Positions 45,253-53,436 of a stretch of DNA of 64,000 nt are shown one piece after another (the first letter of the stretch is position 1; the number at the start of each line of letters is the position of its first letter). Under the pieces are notes generated by a model. The model was not told the origin of the DNA and searched no databases. It worked only from the letters and a program-made list of their open reading frames with translations. The translations under genes and the position numbers were made by a program. Location: NCBI RefSeq assembly GCF_900096975.1, contig NZ_FMYQ01000013.1, positions 112,369-176,368 of the forward strand. The letters are read 5' to 3'. The DNA is from Paraburkholderia lycopersici. Lineage in GTDB: Bacteria; Pseudomonadota; Gammaproteobacteria; Burkholderiales; Burkholderiaceae.

Positions 45253-45819
45253 TTATTCCGCGAACGGCAGCGTCGTCTGCCCTTCGGCGCGCATACCGAA
45301 GACGTTGAGCGTCATGGCTACGAGCGCGTAGTAGCCGAGCAATCCGACCAGATTGACCGTGGTCTCGTGTCCGAAACGCGCGACGGCACGCGCATAGGTC
45401 GCGTCGGACACGCGCTTCGCGTCGTACAGTTCGCTCGTGAACGCGTAGATCAGGGCATCGTCGGGTTCGTCGAAATGCGGCGTCGCGCCAATGCGAATCT
45501 GCTCCGCCAGCGCTTCGGGCACGCCCGCCTTCAGCGCGATCGGATAGTGGATGTACCACTCGGCCTGAGCTTGCCAGCGCGCGGCCGTGACGAGGATCGC
45601 CAGTTCGGAGAGGCGTAGCGACAGGCCGGTTTTGTAGCGGCAGAAAGCGCCCAGACGTTGGGCGAGCTGCGCCAGTTCCGGGCTGTGAATCCAGCCGAGG
45701 AACGGCCCGTTGAGATTGCCTCGCGGACCGGAGAGGATCTCGTCGAGCACGGTCTTCTGCTCGGGTGACGCCTGGGTCGCGTCGAATGCGGGAAGCCGAG
45801 GCTGCTGTTCCTGGGTCAT
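45253..45819 (-). CDS. Carboxymuconolactone-decarboxylase-family protein
   Basis: 188 residues, GGAG before ATG 45819. All-helical CMD/AhpD fold: LSLRLSELAILVTAARWQAQAEWYIHYPIALKAGVPEALAEQI and a second helix bundle VARFGHETTVNLVGLLGYYALVAMTLNVF. The AhpD CxxC pair is absent, so peroxidase activity is unlikely. Follows the class-III aminotransferase gene by 99 bases on the same strand. Substrate unknown. Confidence 0.88.
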   Translation of the reverse strand: MTQEQQPRLPAFDATQASPEQKTVLDEILSGPRGNLNGPFLGWIHSPELAQLAQRLGAFCRYKTGLSLRLSELAILVTAARWQAQAEWYIHYPIALKAGVPEALAEQIRIGATPHFDEPDDALIYAFTSELYDAKRVSDATYARAVARFGHETTVNLVGLLGYYALVAMTLNVFGMRAEGQTTLPFAE

Positions 45820-45918
45820 CGATGGACTCCGTGGGAGGGCTTGGCCGCACCCCGCACCGCTTACGGTGGCGGGGGTGCGGTGGACAGTTAGTTGCTCACT
45901 AATCGCTGACGGTGAAGC

Positions 45919-47265
45919 TTACGCCGGGCGCGCGACGCCCGTCGCGTCCAGCGCGCCGTCGATCGCTGCGGCGAACCGGTCGACGATGGTGTCGATGTTT
46001 TGCTCCGTACAGATGAACGGCGGCGCAAGCAGCACATGATCGCCGTTCTTGCCGTCGACGGTGCCGCCCATCGGGTAGACCATCAGGCCACGCGCGAAAG
46101 CCTCGCGCTTGATCGCCGCGTGAAGCTTGAGCGCCGGGTCGAAGGTCGCCTTCGTGGCGCGGTCCTCGACCAGTTCGACGCCCACGAAGAGACCGCGGCC
46201 GCGCACGTCGCCCACATACGGATGCGCCGCATAGCGCTCGCGCAAACGCGCGCGCAGTTGCTCGCCGCGCGCGAGCACGTTGTCGAGCAGCTTCTCTTCG
46301 GCGATCACGCGCTGCACTTCGAGCGCCGCCGCGCACGCCGTGGCATGGCCGATATAGGTGTGGCCGTGCTGGAAATAGCCGCTGCCTCCGACAATCGTCT
46401 CGTAGATGCGCGGGCTCACGAGTGTCGCGCCGATCGGCTGATAGCCCGCCCCGAGGCCCTTCGCGATCGTGAGCAGGTCGGGCGACACGCCGTCCTCTTC
46501 GCAGGCGAACAGATAACCGGTGCGGCCCATGCCCGACATGATCTCGTCGAGCAGCAGCAGCACGCCGTAGCGGTCGCACACCGCACGGATCTTGCGAAAG
46601 TATTCGCGCACGGGCGGCACCGCGCCGGCCGTCGCGCCCACCACGGTTTCCGCGACGAAGGCCGCGACCGTGTCCGGACCAAGCTCGAGAATTTTCTGTT
46701 CGAGCTCGTCGGCAAGACGTTGCGCGTACGCCTCGTCGGTTTCGCCCTCGTGGCGCTCCCGGTAGGCATAGCACGGACTCACGTGATGCGACTCGATCAG
46801 AATCGGCAGGAACGGCTCGCGACGCCAGGCGTTGCCGCCGATCGCGAGCGCGCCGAGCGTGTTGCCGTGATAGCTCTGGCGCCGCGCGATGAAGTGGCGG
46901 CGCGCCAGTTCGCCCTTTTCCACGAAGTACTGGCGCGCGAGCTTGAGCGCCGCCTCGATCGCCTCCGAACCACCCGACACGAAGTACACATGGCCGAGCC
47001 CCTTGGGCGCGGCGGCAACGAGGTGATCGGCCAGTTGCTCCGACGCCTCGGTCGTGAAGAACGAGGTATGCGCGTACGGCAGTTGCTGCGCCTGGCGCGT
47101 GATCGCGTCGATCACGCGCGCGTTGCTGTGGCCGAGGCACGAGACGGCTGCGCCGCCGCTCGCATCGATATAGCGCTTGCCGGTGGAATCGATGATTTCG
47201 ATGCCTTCGCCCGCCACTGCGACGGGCAAGGTTTGTTTCGGCATCCGATGAAACACCTTGGTCAT
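45919..47265 (-). CDS. Class-III pyridoxal-phosphate aminotransferase
   Basis: 448 residues from ATG 47265 (GAGGA upstream); the frame extends to 47538 only as a shadow. PLP site: FVSGGSEAIEAALKLARQYF, SYHGNTLGALAIGG, LLLDEIMSGMGRTG and the Schiff-base Lys in LTIAKGLGAGYQP, plus HGHTYIGHA. Transfers an omega- or alpha-amino group to an oxo-acid; the donor is not predictable. The adjacent RpiR regulator and shared operator-like sites suggest its control. Confidence 0.94.
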   Translation of the reverse strand: MTKVFHRMPKQTLPVAVAGEGIEIIDSTGKRYIDASGGAAVSCLGHSNARVIDAITRQAQQLPYAHTSFFTTEASEQLADHLVAAAPKGLGHVYFVSGGSEAIEAALKLARQYFVEKGELARRHFIARRQSYHGNTLGALAIGGNAWRREPFLPILIESHHVSPCYAYRERHEGETDEAYAQRLADELEQKILELGPDTVAAFVAETVVGATAGAVPPVREYFRKIRAVCDRYGVLLLLDEIMSGMGRTGYLFACEEDGVSPDLLTIAKGLGAGYQPIGATLVSPRIYETIVGGSGYFQHGHTYIGHATACAAALEVQRVIAEEKLLDNVLARGEQLRARLRERYAAHPYVGDVRGRGLFVGVELVEDRATKATFDPALKLHAAIKREAFARGLMVYPMGGTVDGKNGDHVLLAPPFICTEQNIDTIVDRFAAAIDGALDATGVARPA

Positions 47266-47293
47266 GAACGTCCTCGATGAAGTCGGTGATAGA

Positions 47294-47548
47294 TCAACGG
47301 ACCGCGCCACCCGCGCGGCCCGTGTTCGTTTCGATATGCAGGCCGAGCACGCGCGCCCTGCTCTGCCAGACGTCGAACGCGACACCGTACGGCTTGATGC
47401 GCATGCACGCGGTGGCGAGCGCGTTCCCGTCGTCGGGATCGCGCGGGTCGTCGCGGAAAATCGGCAGCCCCGCGCCCGCGCGATCCTCATTCCAGCTATT
47501 CGGTTTCCAGTAGTGCGCGTTATACGCCTCAACAACATGTGTTGTCAA
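47294..47548 (-). CDS. Hypothetical protein, start uncertain
   Basis: An 84-residue frame (...HVVEAYNAHYWKPNSWNEDRAGAGLPIFRDD...) with strong GC bias at third positions and balanced composition including Trp/Tyr/Asn, so it looks coded. It ends 28 bases before the aminotransferase start, in the same orientation. The only start choice is TTG 47548, with no ribosome site. That TTG is also the first base of a -35-like TTGACA, so transcript start and coding start conflict. It may be a decayed gene or use an unusual start. Confidence 0.35.
   Translation of the reverse strand: MTTHVVEAYNAHYWKPNSWNEDRAGAGLPIFRDDPRDPDDGNALATACMRIKPYGVAFDVWQSRARVLGLHIETNTGRAGGAVR
47519..47548 (-). promoter_or_regulatory. 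Sigma-70-like promoter of the aminotransferase operon
   Basis: Minus strand TTGACA (47543-47548), 18-base spacer, TATAAC (47519-47524). It overlaps the dyad 47532-47545, as expected for repression by the nearby RpiR protein. Confidence 0.6.
47532..47545. promoter_or_regulatory. RpiR candidate operator ACAACA-N2-TGTTGT
   Basis: Exact 6-bp arms around 2 bases, inside the spacer of the promoter 47519-47548. A related site occurs at 48555 by the RpiR start. Confidence 0.5.
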
Positions 47549-47592
47549 ATTGAAATTAAACAACAACAAATGGAATGCAGAGGACGCAACGC

Positions 47593-47625
47593 TGCCGGAT
47601 GCGGTCCTCGTAACGGCATCCGGCA
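47593..47625 (-). terminator. Hairpin after the RpiR gene
   Basis: TGCCGGATGC and GCATCCGGCA (10 bp) with a 13-base loop, about 50 bases after the RpiR stop on the minus strand. T-rich sequence follows after a gap. Confidence 0.5.
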
Positions 47626-47672
47626 CGGAGAGATCGGGTTGGATTGACGCGAAAAACGGCGTCGTCAGGCGC

Positions 47673-48533
47673 TCAGGGTACGTAGGCGCCGCGCGCGTTC
47701 AGCGAGCGCTCGGCCTGTTCGAGCTGTGCGATCGCGCCCGACCCTTCGAGCGCCAGCAAATGCGCGACGAGCGACTCGGCCAGCGCCGTCGCGGCCACCA
47801 GCGAAGGAAAAAACGACGGGCTTTCGTGCGTGAAAATCAGTGCCCTGTCGGCGTTCAGCGCGATCGGCGAGACGGCGCTGTCAGTGATCGCGATCAGCCG
47901 GCTGCCCTTTGCGAGCGCGGCCTCCGCTACACGCACCGCTTCGACCGAATAGGGCGCGAAGCTGACAACAATCGTTGCGCTGTCGCGCTCGATGCCGAGC
48001 AACTGCATCTCCAGCGTGCCCGCCTCGCCGCCCAGCAGGGAAACCGAAGGCCGGAACAAGCGATAGCCATAAACGAGCCCGAACGCCACGGCGTAGCACG
48101 ACCGGAATCCGGCCACATGGACATGTTTCGCCCGACGCAGCACGCGAGCCGCTTCGACCATCGTGCGGGCGTTGTGCGCGGCGCTTGCTTCGAGATTGTG
48201 CTGCTGCGCCACGAGCAGATCGTGCGCGAGGCCGTCTTTCGTGTTGCCCGCCACGAGCGACCGAGCACGCGAAGAAAGCGGCTCGGGCCGCGTGCGCACC
48301 CGCGCGACGAACAGGTCGCGCAGTTCGTTCCAGCCCGGAAAACCCAGTTGCTGGGAGAGCCGCACAAGCGAGGCAGGCTGCACGCGGGCGCGCTCGGCCA
48401 CTTTGCGCATGGACGAAACGGCCACTTCGTCGGGATGGTCGAGCAGGAAGGCTGCACCGGTCTGGAACTGCGGGCTCAGGTCGGAGAAGCGCGCGCGGAT
48501 CAGCGCGGCAAGCTGGTCGAAGCTGTCTGGCAT
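47673..48533 (-). CDS. RpiR/MurR-family transcriptional regulator
   Basis: 286 residues from ATG 48533. N-terminal HTH_6 (DQLAALIRARFSDLSPQFQTGAAFLLDHPDEVAVSSMRKVAERARVQPASLVRLSQQLGFPGWNELRDLF) and C-terminal SIS sugar-isomerase-like domain (VHVAGFRSCYAVAFGLVYG; IVVSFAPYSVEAV; SRLIAITDSAVSPIA). Effector probably a phosphorylated metabolite, not identifiable. Its upstream region carries ACAACA-AA-TGTTAC, resembling the dyad at the aminotransferase promoter, which suggests autoregulation and control of that operon. Confidence 0.94.
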   Translation of the reverse strand: MPDSFDQLAALIRARFSDLSPQFQTGAAFLLDHPDEVAVSSMRKVAERARVQPASLVRLSQQLGFPGWNELRDLFVARVRTRPEPLSSRARSLVAGNTKDGLAHDLLVAQQHNLEASAAHNARTMVEAARVLRRAKHVHVAGFRSCYAVAFGLVYGYRLFRPSVSLLGGEAGTLEMQLLGIERDSATIVVSFAPYSVEAVRVAEAALAKGSRLIAITDSAVSPIALNADRALIFTHESPSFFPSLVAATALAESLVAHLLALEGSGAIAQLEQAERSLNARGAYVP

Positions 48534-48554
48534 GCGTCGCTCGGGCAGTGGTTG

Positions 48555-48568
48555 ACAACAAATGTTAC
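48555..48568. promoter_or_regulatory. RpiR candidate operator, autoregulatory site
   Basis: ACAACAAATGTTAC, 22 bases upstream of the RpiR start; with the preceding TTG it shares 14 of 15 bases with the site at 47534-47548 (opposite orientation). The second arm is imperfect. Confidence 0.5.
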
Positions 48569-49028
48569 CACTCGTGTTGCCGGATGTTGCAAGTCGGGAC
48601 AGATGCCGGCCCGCGATACACTACCGCACCCCCTCCGCGCCGCGCGACCCAGCCTTATCGGCGCCGGCACCGTGCCCCGTCCGCCAGAACGCGAACACGA
48701 GCCTCCGACGAGCGCCAGTGCCGCGACGACGCACGCAACGCACCCCGCCCGACCCAACGGTGTCACGCCGGAATGGCGCGCACCGAGCCCAGGCTTCAAC
48801 CGAAGTAGCAGGAGAGGTAATCCCTATCGCCGTCGGGCCGTCGGCCACGCACCGCAAGCCTCCATTCCGGCGGGGCCTATATGCCGCTGGCGAATGCGCA
48901 CGCGCTGGAGCAGACCACTTCGTGGATCGAGCCGTTCACGACGAGTTGCCTTGGGCGCTTTGTCGAGCTTGCGCAGTCGGCTGCGCAACGGCACGCGCAC
49001 GGTTGTCGATCCGCGCGCTTCACCGCAT
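48569..49028. other. Region with no assignable gene
   Basis: 460 bases between the RpiR promoter and the aminotransferase stop. A plus frame around 48839-48990 (...HSGGAYMPLANAHALEQTTSWIEPFTT...) has protein-like composition but no start, ribosome site or family, and runs antisense into the aminotransferase. It may be a relic. Confidence 0.4.
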
Positions 49029-50249
49029 TCACGCGTGCGCCGACGCCGAACTCGCCGTGCGCGAGGCTTGCGTGGCACGTTTCAAACGTGCCACGCCTTC
49101 GCGAATCTCATCCTCGTTCGGCGCGGCGAACGAAAGGCGCAGCGACGCGGTGTCCGGATCGTCGGCGAAAAACGCCTTGCCGGGCACGAAAATCACCTTG
49201 CCGGCAATCGCGTTTGGCAGGAGCGCATCGATCTCCACGCCGGGAATGCGGGCCCATACGAACATGCCGCCCTCGGGCTGATGAAACCCGATTTCGCTGC
49301 CGAATTGCGTGCGCAGGCTGTCGCAAAGCGCTTCGCATTTACGCCGATACGCCTGCGCAATCAGAGGAAGATGCTGCTCCAGCGAACCCGCGGCGAGATA
49401 CTGCGTGGCAATCGCCTGGGTCCAGGGGGAACTGCACAGGTCAACCGTCTGCTTGGCGATCACGCAACGCCGCGCGATTTCGGCCGGCGCGATCGTCCAG
49501 CCGACACGCAAGCCCGGCGCGACGACTTTCGAAAGACTGGAGAAGTGCACGACCCGGTCGCGTGCGCCCTCCACTTCGCTCGCCAGCGCGAGCAGCGAGG
49601 GCACCGCGTTGCCTGCGAAGCGCAAATCGCCGTAGGGGTCGTCCTCGACGATCACGAAGCGGTACTGGACAGCGAGATGCAAGAGCGCGAGGCGACGCTC
49701 GCGCGTGAGCGTGGCGCCGGTGGGATTCGCGAAGGTCGGCACCGTGTACAGCAGCTTCGGCCGCACAATGCTGCCCGACGCGAGCCGCGCCGCGAGCACG
49801 TCTACGTCGATGCCGCCGCCGTCCACAGGCACCGTCACGACATGCGCTTGCTGAAGCCGCAGCGCCTGCAGCGTGGCCGGATAGGCGGGCTGCTCCGTCA
49901 CGGCCGTATCGCCTGGATCGAGCAGCACGCGCAAGAGTAGATCGAGGCCTTGCTGCGATCCCGTGGTGACGAGCATCTCTTCCGGCGCACAGGTCACGCC
50001 GCGGCGCGCCATCAGCGCGACGAGCTGGGTCTTCAACTCGGGCAGGCCGTCGGTGGGTCCGTATTGCAGACAGCGCATGGAAGACTGCCATGCACGCGCG
50101 GCGGCTGCCTGAAGCCCCGCGGTATCGAACAGATCGCTTGCCGGGTAGCCGCCGGCGAACGAGATCATGCCTGGTTCTCCCAAATACCTGAAAAGCTCGC
50201 GAATCGGCGAACCGGCGGGATGCTGAAAGGGAGCGGTAAATTCGTACAT
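49029..50249 (-). CDS. PLP aminotransferase of the 2-aminoadipate/LysN type
   Basis: 406 residues from ATG 50249 (a TTG at 50282 would add 11). Fold-type I with MocR-like core: MISFAGGYPASDLFD, CLQYGPTDGLPELKTQL, VTTGSQQGLDLLLRVLLDPGD, YTVPTFANPTGATLT, EDDPYGDLRF, and Lys in SSLSKVVAPGLRVGW. This branch includes 2-aminoadipate transaminases, which convert 2-aminoadipate plus 2-oxoglutarate to 2-oxoadipate. The neighbouring amaB and hglS supply the steps before and after. A 43-bp element shared with the binding-protein gene lies 64 bases upstream. Confidence 0.88.
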   Translation of the reverse strand: MYEFTAPFQHPAGSPIRELFRYLGEPGMISFAGGYPASDLFDTAGLQAAAARAWQSSMRCLQYGPTDGLPELKTQLVALMARRGVTCAPEEMLVTTGSQQGLDLLLRVLLDPGDTAVTEQPAYPATLQALRLQQAHVVTVPVDGGGIDVDVLAARLASGSIVRPKLLYTVPTFANPTGATLTRERRLALLHLAVQYRFVIVEDDPYGDLRFAGNAVPSLLALASEVEGARDRVVHFSSLSKVVAPGLRVGWTIAPAEIARRCVIAKQTVDLCSSPWTQAIATQYLAAGSLEQHLPLIAQAYRRKCEALCDSLRTQFGSEIGFHQPEGGMFVWARIPGVEIDALLPNAIAGKVIFVPGKAFFADDPDTASLRLSFAAPNEDEIREGVARLKRATQASRTASSASAHA

Positions 50250-50313
50250 GGTATCGATGGCGATAGCCGGGACAACGGACAAGCCTCGATTGTGGCCAGC
50301 ACGCGCGCGCGCA

Positions 50314-50356
50314 TCAAACGAAATCTAATCACGACGTCATGCGGTTTTCTCATCAG
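50314..50356 (-). promoter_or_regulatory. Conserved 43-bp upstream element, copy 1
   Basis: 36 of 43 bases identical to 54730-54772, including TCAAACGA, CTAATCAC and TTTTCTCATCA blocks at the same spacing. CTAAT is the core of GcvA-type LysR sites, and a GcvA-like LysR lies at 56906. Confidence 0.65.
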
Positions 50357-50368
50357 CGCCGCGCCATG

Positions 50369-50393
50369 AAAAAGGCCCGTGAATCACGGGCCT
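50369..50393 (-). terminator. Rho-independent terminator after the FAD oxidase gene
   Basis: AGGCCCGTGA and TCACGGGCCT almost back to back, then T5 on the minus strand (plus AAAAA at 50369). Sits 39 bases after the stop at 50432. Confidence 0.9.
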
Positions 50394-50431
50394 CATGTTC
50401 GAGCTGCCTGGTTATCGCGTCACGCGACGCG

Positions 50432-51604
50432 TCACACGACGTTCTTCTCGACGATCGGGCGATCTTCAAGTACGCGCGACCAGTCGAGCGAAGACAGATC
50501 GAGCGTGGTGTATCGGCCGTTCAGAATCAGCTCGCTCACGCCGCGTCCGGTAGCCGGCCCCTGTTGCAGACCATGGCCGCTGAAGCCATTGGCGAACACG
50601 CAATTGTCGATGGCCGGGTGATAGCCGATGATGGCGTTCTGGTCCAGCACGTTGTACTCGTAATAGCCGGACCAGCAGTTCTCCACGCGCAGCGCCTCGA
50701 AACCCGGCACGCGGTGCGCGAGCGTGGGCCAGATCACGTCGTCGAAGATGGCGTGATCGACTTCGTCGAGCGGCAGATCGTCGGGATCGTTGTCGGCGGC
50801 CGGCGAGGTCCCGGCGATGTACGTGTTGCCTTCGGGGCGGAAGTACACGCCCGACGGATCGATCAGCAGCGGGCAACGGCTCAGCCTCGCCGGCGAAGAC
50901 ACATTGAAAATGCTGCGGCGGCGAGCATAAACCGGAATGTCGATGTCCATCATTTCCGCGAGCTTGCGCGCCCATGCGCCGGCCGCGTTGACGAGCGTGT
51001 CGCAGGCATGGCGCTCGCCGTCGCTCGCGATCACGTGCGTCACCTTGCGGCCGCTGCGCGCCACGCCCGTTACGTCGGCGCACACGTAGCGCGCGCCGAG
51101 CGACTGCGCCTTCTTGCGCAGCGCCTGCACGAGGCCGTAGCCGTCGAACCAGCCCTCGCCGCTGCGGCCATACGCGCCGCTGGAAAGGTCGTCGACGTTG
51201 AGCCAGGGAAACGTTGCCCGCAACGCCTCGCGCGGCATGAGGTCGATGTCCGCGCCAAGACGCGTCTGCAGCGCGTGATTCTCGCGCAGCGTGGCCTCGC
51301 CCGCCGGCGTGGCGAGGAAAAGATAGCCGCCCTCGTGCAGATCGATCGACGGCCGGTTGCCGCTCACTTCGAGCCGCTCGCCGATGCTGCGCAGAAACTC
51401 GATGCCGAACAGCGACATCTGGATCGAGAGCGGCGTGGAAAACTGCTGCCGGATCGACGCGGCCGAAAGCGCCGACGAGGAGCGCGCATAACTCGGATCA
51501 CGCTCGAATACGGTCACGGAAACCGTGGGGTCGGTCGCGCGCAGAAAGTAAGCGATGGAACTCCCGATCACCCCGCCGCCAACGATAACGACTTGAGAAC
51601 TCAC
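50432..51604 (-). CDS. FAD-dependent oxidoreductase, AmaA-like (candidate L-pipecolate oxidase)
   Basis: 390 residues from GTG 51604 (GGAG 6 bases before). DAO family: N-terminal Rossmann VVIVGGGVIGSSIAYFL, ERDPSYARSSSALSAASIRQQF, mid VNAAGAWARKLAEM, C-terminal FSGHGLQQGPATGRGVSELI. Single-subunit flavoenzyme oxidising a secondary or primary amine. Next to amaB on the same strand, as amaA is in Pseudomonas putida, so oxidation of L-pipecolate to piperideine-6-carboxylate is the favoured role. Substrate inferred from context only. Confidence 0.88.
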   Translation of the reverse strand: MSSQVVIVGGGVIGSSIAYFLRATDPTVSVTVFERDPSYARSSSALSAASIRQQFSTPLSIQMSLFGIEFLRSIGERLEVSGNRPSIDLHEGGYLFLATPAGEATLRENHALQTRLGADIDLMPREALRATFPWLNVDDLSSGAYGRSGEGWFDGYGLVQALRKKAQSLGARYVCADVTGVARSGRKVTHVIASDGERHACDTLVNAAGAWARKLAEMMDIDIPVYARRRSIFNVSSPARLSRCPLLIDPSGVYFRPEGNTYIAGTSPAADNDPDDLPLDEVDHAIFDDVIWPTLAHRVPGFEALRVENCWSGYYEYNVLDQNAIIGYHPAIDNCVFANGFSGHGLQQGPATGRGVSELILNGRYTTLDLSSLDWSRVLEDRPIVEKNVV

Positions 51605-51672
51605 GACTGGCTCCAGATTGCGAATAGCTGCGGCGCAGATGCGCCAGATGACGTCGAGCGAATCAATCCATC

Positions 51673-51697
51673 GGCCGGGCGCATTGTGCGCCCGGCC
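51673..51697 (-). terminator. 11-bp hairpin after amaB
   Basis: GGCCGGGCGCA and TGCGCCCGGCC around TTG, about 28 bases past the amaB stop. No T run, so efficiency is uncertain. Confidence 0.6.
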
Positions 51698-51724
51698 ATG
51701 TCCGCTCCGGTTCGTCGAATGCGT

Positions 51725-53224
51725 TTATTCGACGTTGAAATCGATGCCCTGCGCGAGTGGCAGCGCCGACGAATAATTGACCGTATTGGTTGCGCGGCGC
51801 ATATAGGCCTTCCACGCGTCGGAACCCGACTCGCGGCCGCCGCCCGTTTCCTTCTCGCCGCCGAACGCACCGCCGATCTCGGCGCCGCTCGGCCCGATGT
51901 TCACGTTCGCAATGCCGCAATCGCTGCCCGCAGACGACGTGAAGCGCTCGCTCTCGCGAAGGTCCGTCGTGAAGACGCACGACGACAGGCCATGCACGGC
52001 CGCGTTGTTCGCCTCGATGGCGTCGTCGAAGTCGCTGTACTTGAGCACGTAGAGAATGGGCGCGAACGTTTCCTTCAGGACGACTTCGGTTTGCGACGGC
52101 ATTTCGACGATCGCCGGGCGCACGTAGAAGCCCTTTTCGTTGCCCGGCACCGTGTGGCGCTCGCCACCGAATACCTTGCCGCCCTCGCGCTTCGCCTGTT
52201 CGAGCGCCGCCTGCATGCGCGCGAACGACTGCTCGTCGATGAGCGGCCCCATCAGGGTGCCCTGTTCGAGCGGATTGCCGATCGCGACCTTGCCGTACAG
52301 CGTCTTCAGGCGCTCGACCGCCTTGTCGTACACGCTCTCGTGCACGAAGAGGCGGCGCAGCGACGTGCAGCGCTGGCCCGCCGTGCCCACGGCGGAGAAC
52401 AGGATGCCGCGCAGCGCGAGCTCCAGGTCCGCCGTTGCGGAGACGATGCCCGCGTTGTTGCCGCCCAGTTCGAGAATCGAGCGGCCGAAGCGGCGCGCAA
52501 CCTCCACGCCGACCGCGCGGCCCATTTCCGTGCTGCCCGTTGCGCTCACGATACTCGAACGCGGGTCCGCCACAAGCTTCGCGCCCACTTCGCGGCCGCC
52601 GATGACCACGCTCGTGAGGCCCTCGGGCGCATCGCCGAATTCCTTCAACACGTCCTGCATGATCCTGTTCACGGCCAGCGCGGTGAGCGGCGTTTTTTCC
52701 GAGGGCTTCCAGACGACGGCGTTGCCGCACACGAACGCGAGCGCGGCATTCCACGACCACACGGCGACCGGGAAATTGAAGGCGGAAATGACGGTGCACA
52801 CGCCCATCGGATGCCAGGTCTCGGCCATGCGGTGGCCCGGACGCTCCGAAGCGATCGTGAGGCCATAGAGCTGGCGCGAAAGGCCCACGGCAAAGTCGCA
52901 GATGTCGATCATTTCCTGCACTTCGCCCAGGCCTTCCTGGAAGATCTTGCCGGTCTCCAGCGACACGAGGCTGCCGAGCGCGCGCTTTTGCTCGCGCAGC
53001 TTGTTGCCGAGCAGGCGCACGAGTTCGCCGCGGCGCGGCGCGGGCACGTTGCGCCAGGTCTTGAACGCCTCCTGCGCTTTCGAGAGCACGGCGTCGACGT
53101 CGGCGGCCGACTGGCTCGCGACGCGGCCGATCAATTCGCCGTCGATCGGCGAATGCACGGCGATGTCGCCCGCTTCCGCGAGCTGGGAAATACCGAGATC
53201 CGAGAGGATGGCGGAGGCTTTCAT
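51725..53224 (-). CDS. amaB: L-2-aminoadipate semialdehyde dehydrogenase (ALDH7-type)
   Basis: 499 residues from ATG 53224 (AAGGGA about 7 bases before). ALDH7/antiquitin branch: WHPMGVCTVISAFNFPVAVWSWNAALAFVCGNAVVWKPSEKTPL, active Glu in LELGGNNAGIV, catalytic Cys in GTAGQRCTSLRRL, NVNIGPSGAEIGGAFGGEKETGGGRESGSDAWKAYMRR. NAD-dependent oxidation of 2-aminoadipate semialdehyde to 2-aminoadipate in lysine degradation. A TTTCGTATCGGAAA site lies at 53244-53257 between its -10 element and the start codon, as expected for a repressor. Confidence 0.92.
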   Translation of the reverse strand: MKASAILSDLGISQLAEAGDIAVHSPIDGELIGRVASQSAADVDAVLSKAQEAFKTWRNVPAPRRGELVRLLGNKLREQKRALGSLVSLETGKIFQEGLGEVQEMIDICDFAVGLSRQLYGLTIASERPGHRMAETWHPMGVCTVISAFNFPVAVWSWNAALAFVCGNAVVWKPSEKTPLTALAVNRIMQDVLKEFGDAPEGLTSVVIGGREVGAKLVADPRSSIVSATGSTEMGRAVGVEVARRFGRSILELGGNNAGIVSATADLELALRGILFSAVGTAGQRCTSLRRLFVHESVYDKAVERLKTLYGKVAIGNPLEQGTLMGPLIDEQSFARMQAALEQAKREGGKVFGGERHTVPGNEKGFYVRPAIVEMPSQTEVVLKETFAPILYVLKYSDFDDAIEANNAAVHGLSSCVFTTDLRESERFTSSAGSDCGIANVNIGPSGAEIGGAFGGEKETGGGRESGSDAWKAYMRRATNTVNYSSALPLAQGIDFNVE

Positions 53225-53243
53225 AGGTACAATCCCTTAAAAA

Positions 53244-53257
53244 TTTCCGATACGAAA
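53244..53257 (-). promoter_or_regulatory. TTTCNTRTCGGAAA site 1 (amaB leader)
   Basis: Minus strand TTTCGTATCGGAAA, just downstream of the predicted amaB transcript start. Confidence 0.6.
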
Positions 53258-53274
53258 CATTGCTACTTTAGGAA

Positions 53275-53303
53275 ACTATACACGCGCAATTTTTCGGCGA
53301 CAA
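53275..53303 (-). promoter_or_regulatory. amaB promoter
   Basis: Minus strand TTGTCG (53298-53303), 17 bases, TATAGT (53275-53280). Transcription would start about 53267, placing site 1 at roughly +10 to +24. Confidence 0.5.
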
Positions 53304-53365
53304 CACGAAAATCCACTGAATTCCCGCCATGCCGCGTGTGCATCGCCACTCCGGCTCGTCGTTCA

Positions 53366-53379
53366 TTTCCTGTCGGAAA
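53366..53379 (+). promoter_or_regulatory. TTTCNTRTCGGAAA site 2
   Basis: TTTCCTGTCGGAAA, about 110 bases upstream of site 1; a second or auxiliary operator for amaB is possible. TTTCC and GGAAA form a dyad. Confidence 0.55.
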
Positions 53380-53388
53380 CAATACAGC

Positions 53389-53411
53389 GGGCGCCGACGG
53401 AAGCGGCGCCC
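53389..53411 (-). terminator. Hairpin after the binding-protein gene
   Basis: GGGCGCCG and CGGCGCCC with a 7-base loop, 26 bases past the stop at 53437. T tract weak. Confidence 0.5.
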
Positions 53412-53436
53412 TCAAGGTTACTGCGCGATGGCGATG

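Noticed and set aside
48881..49028. Plus frame MPLANAHALEQTTSW...
   Set aside because: Protein-like start but no ribosome site or family; continues antisense into the aminotransferase gene.
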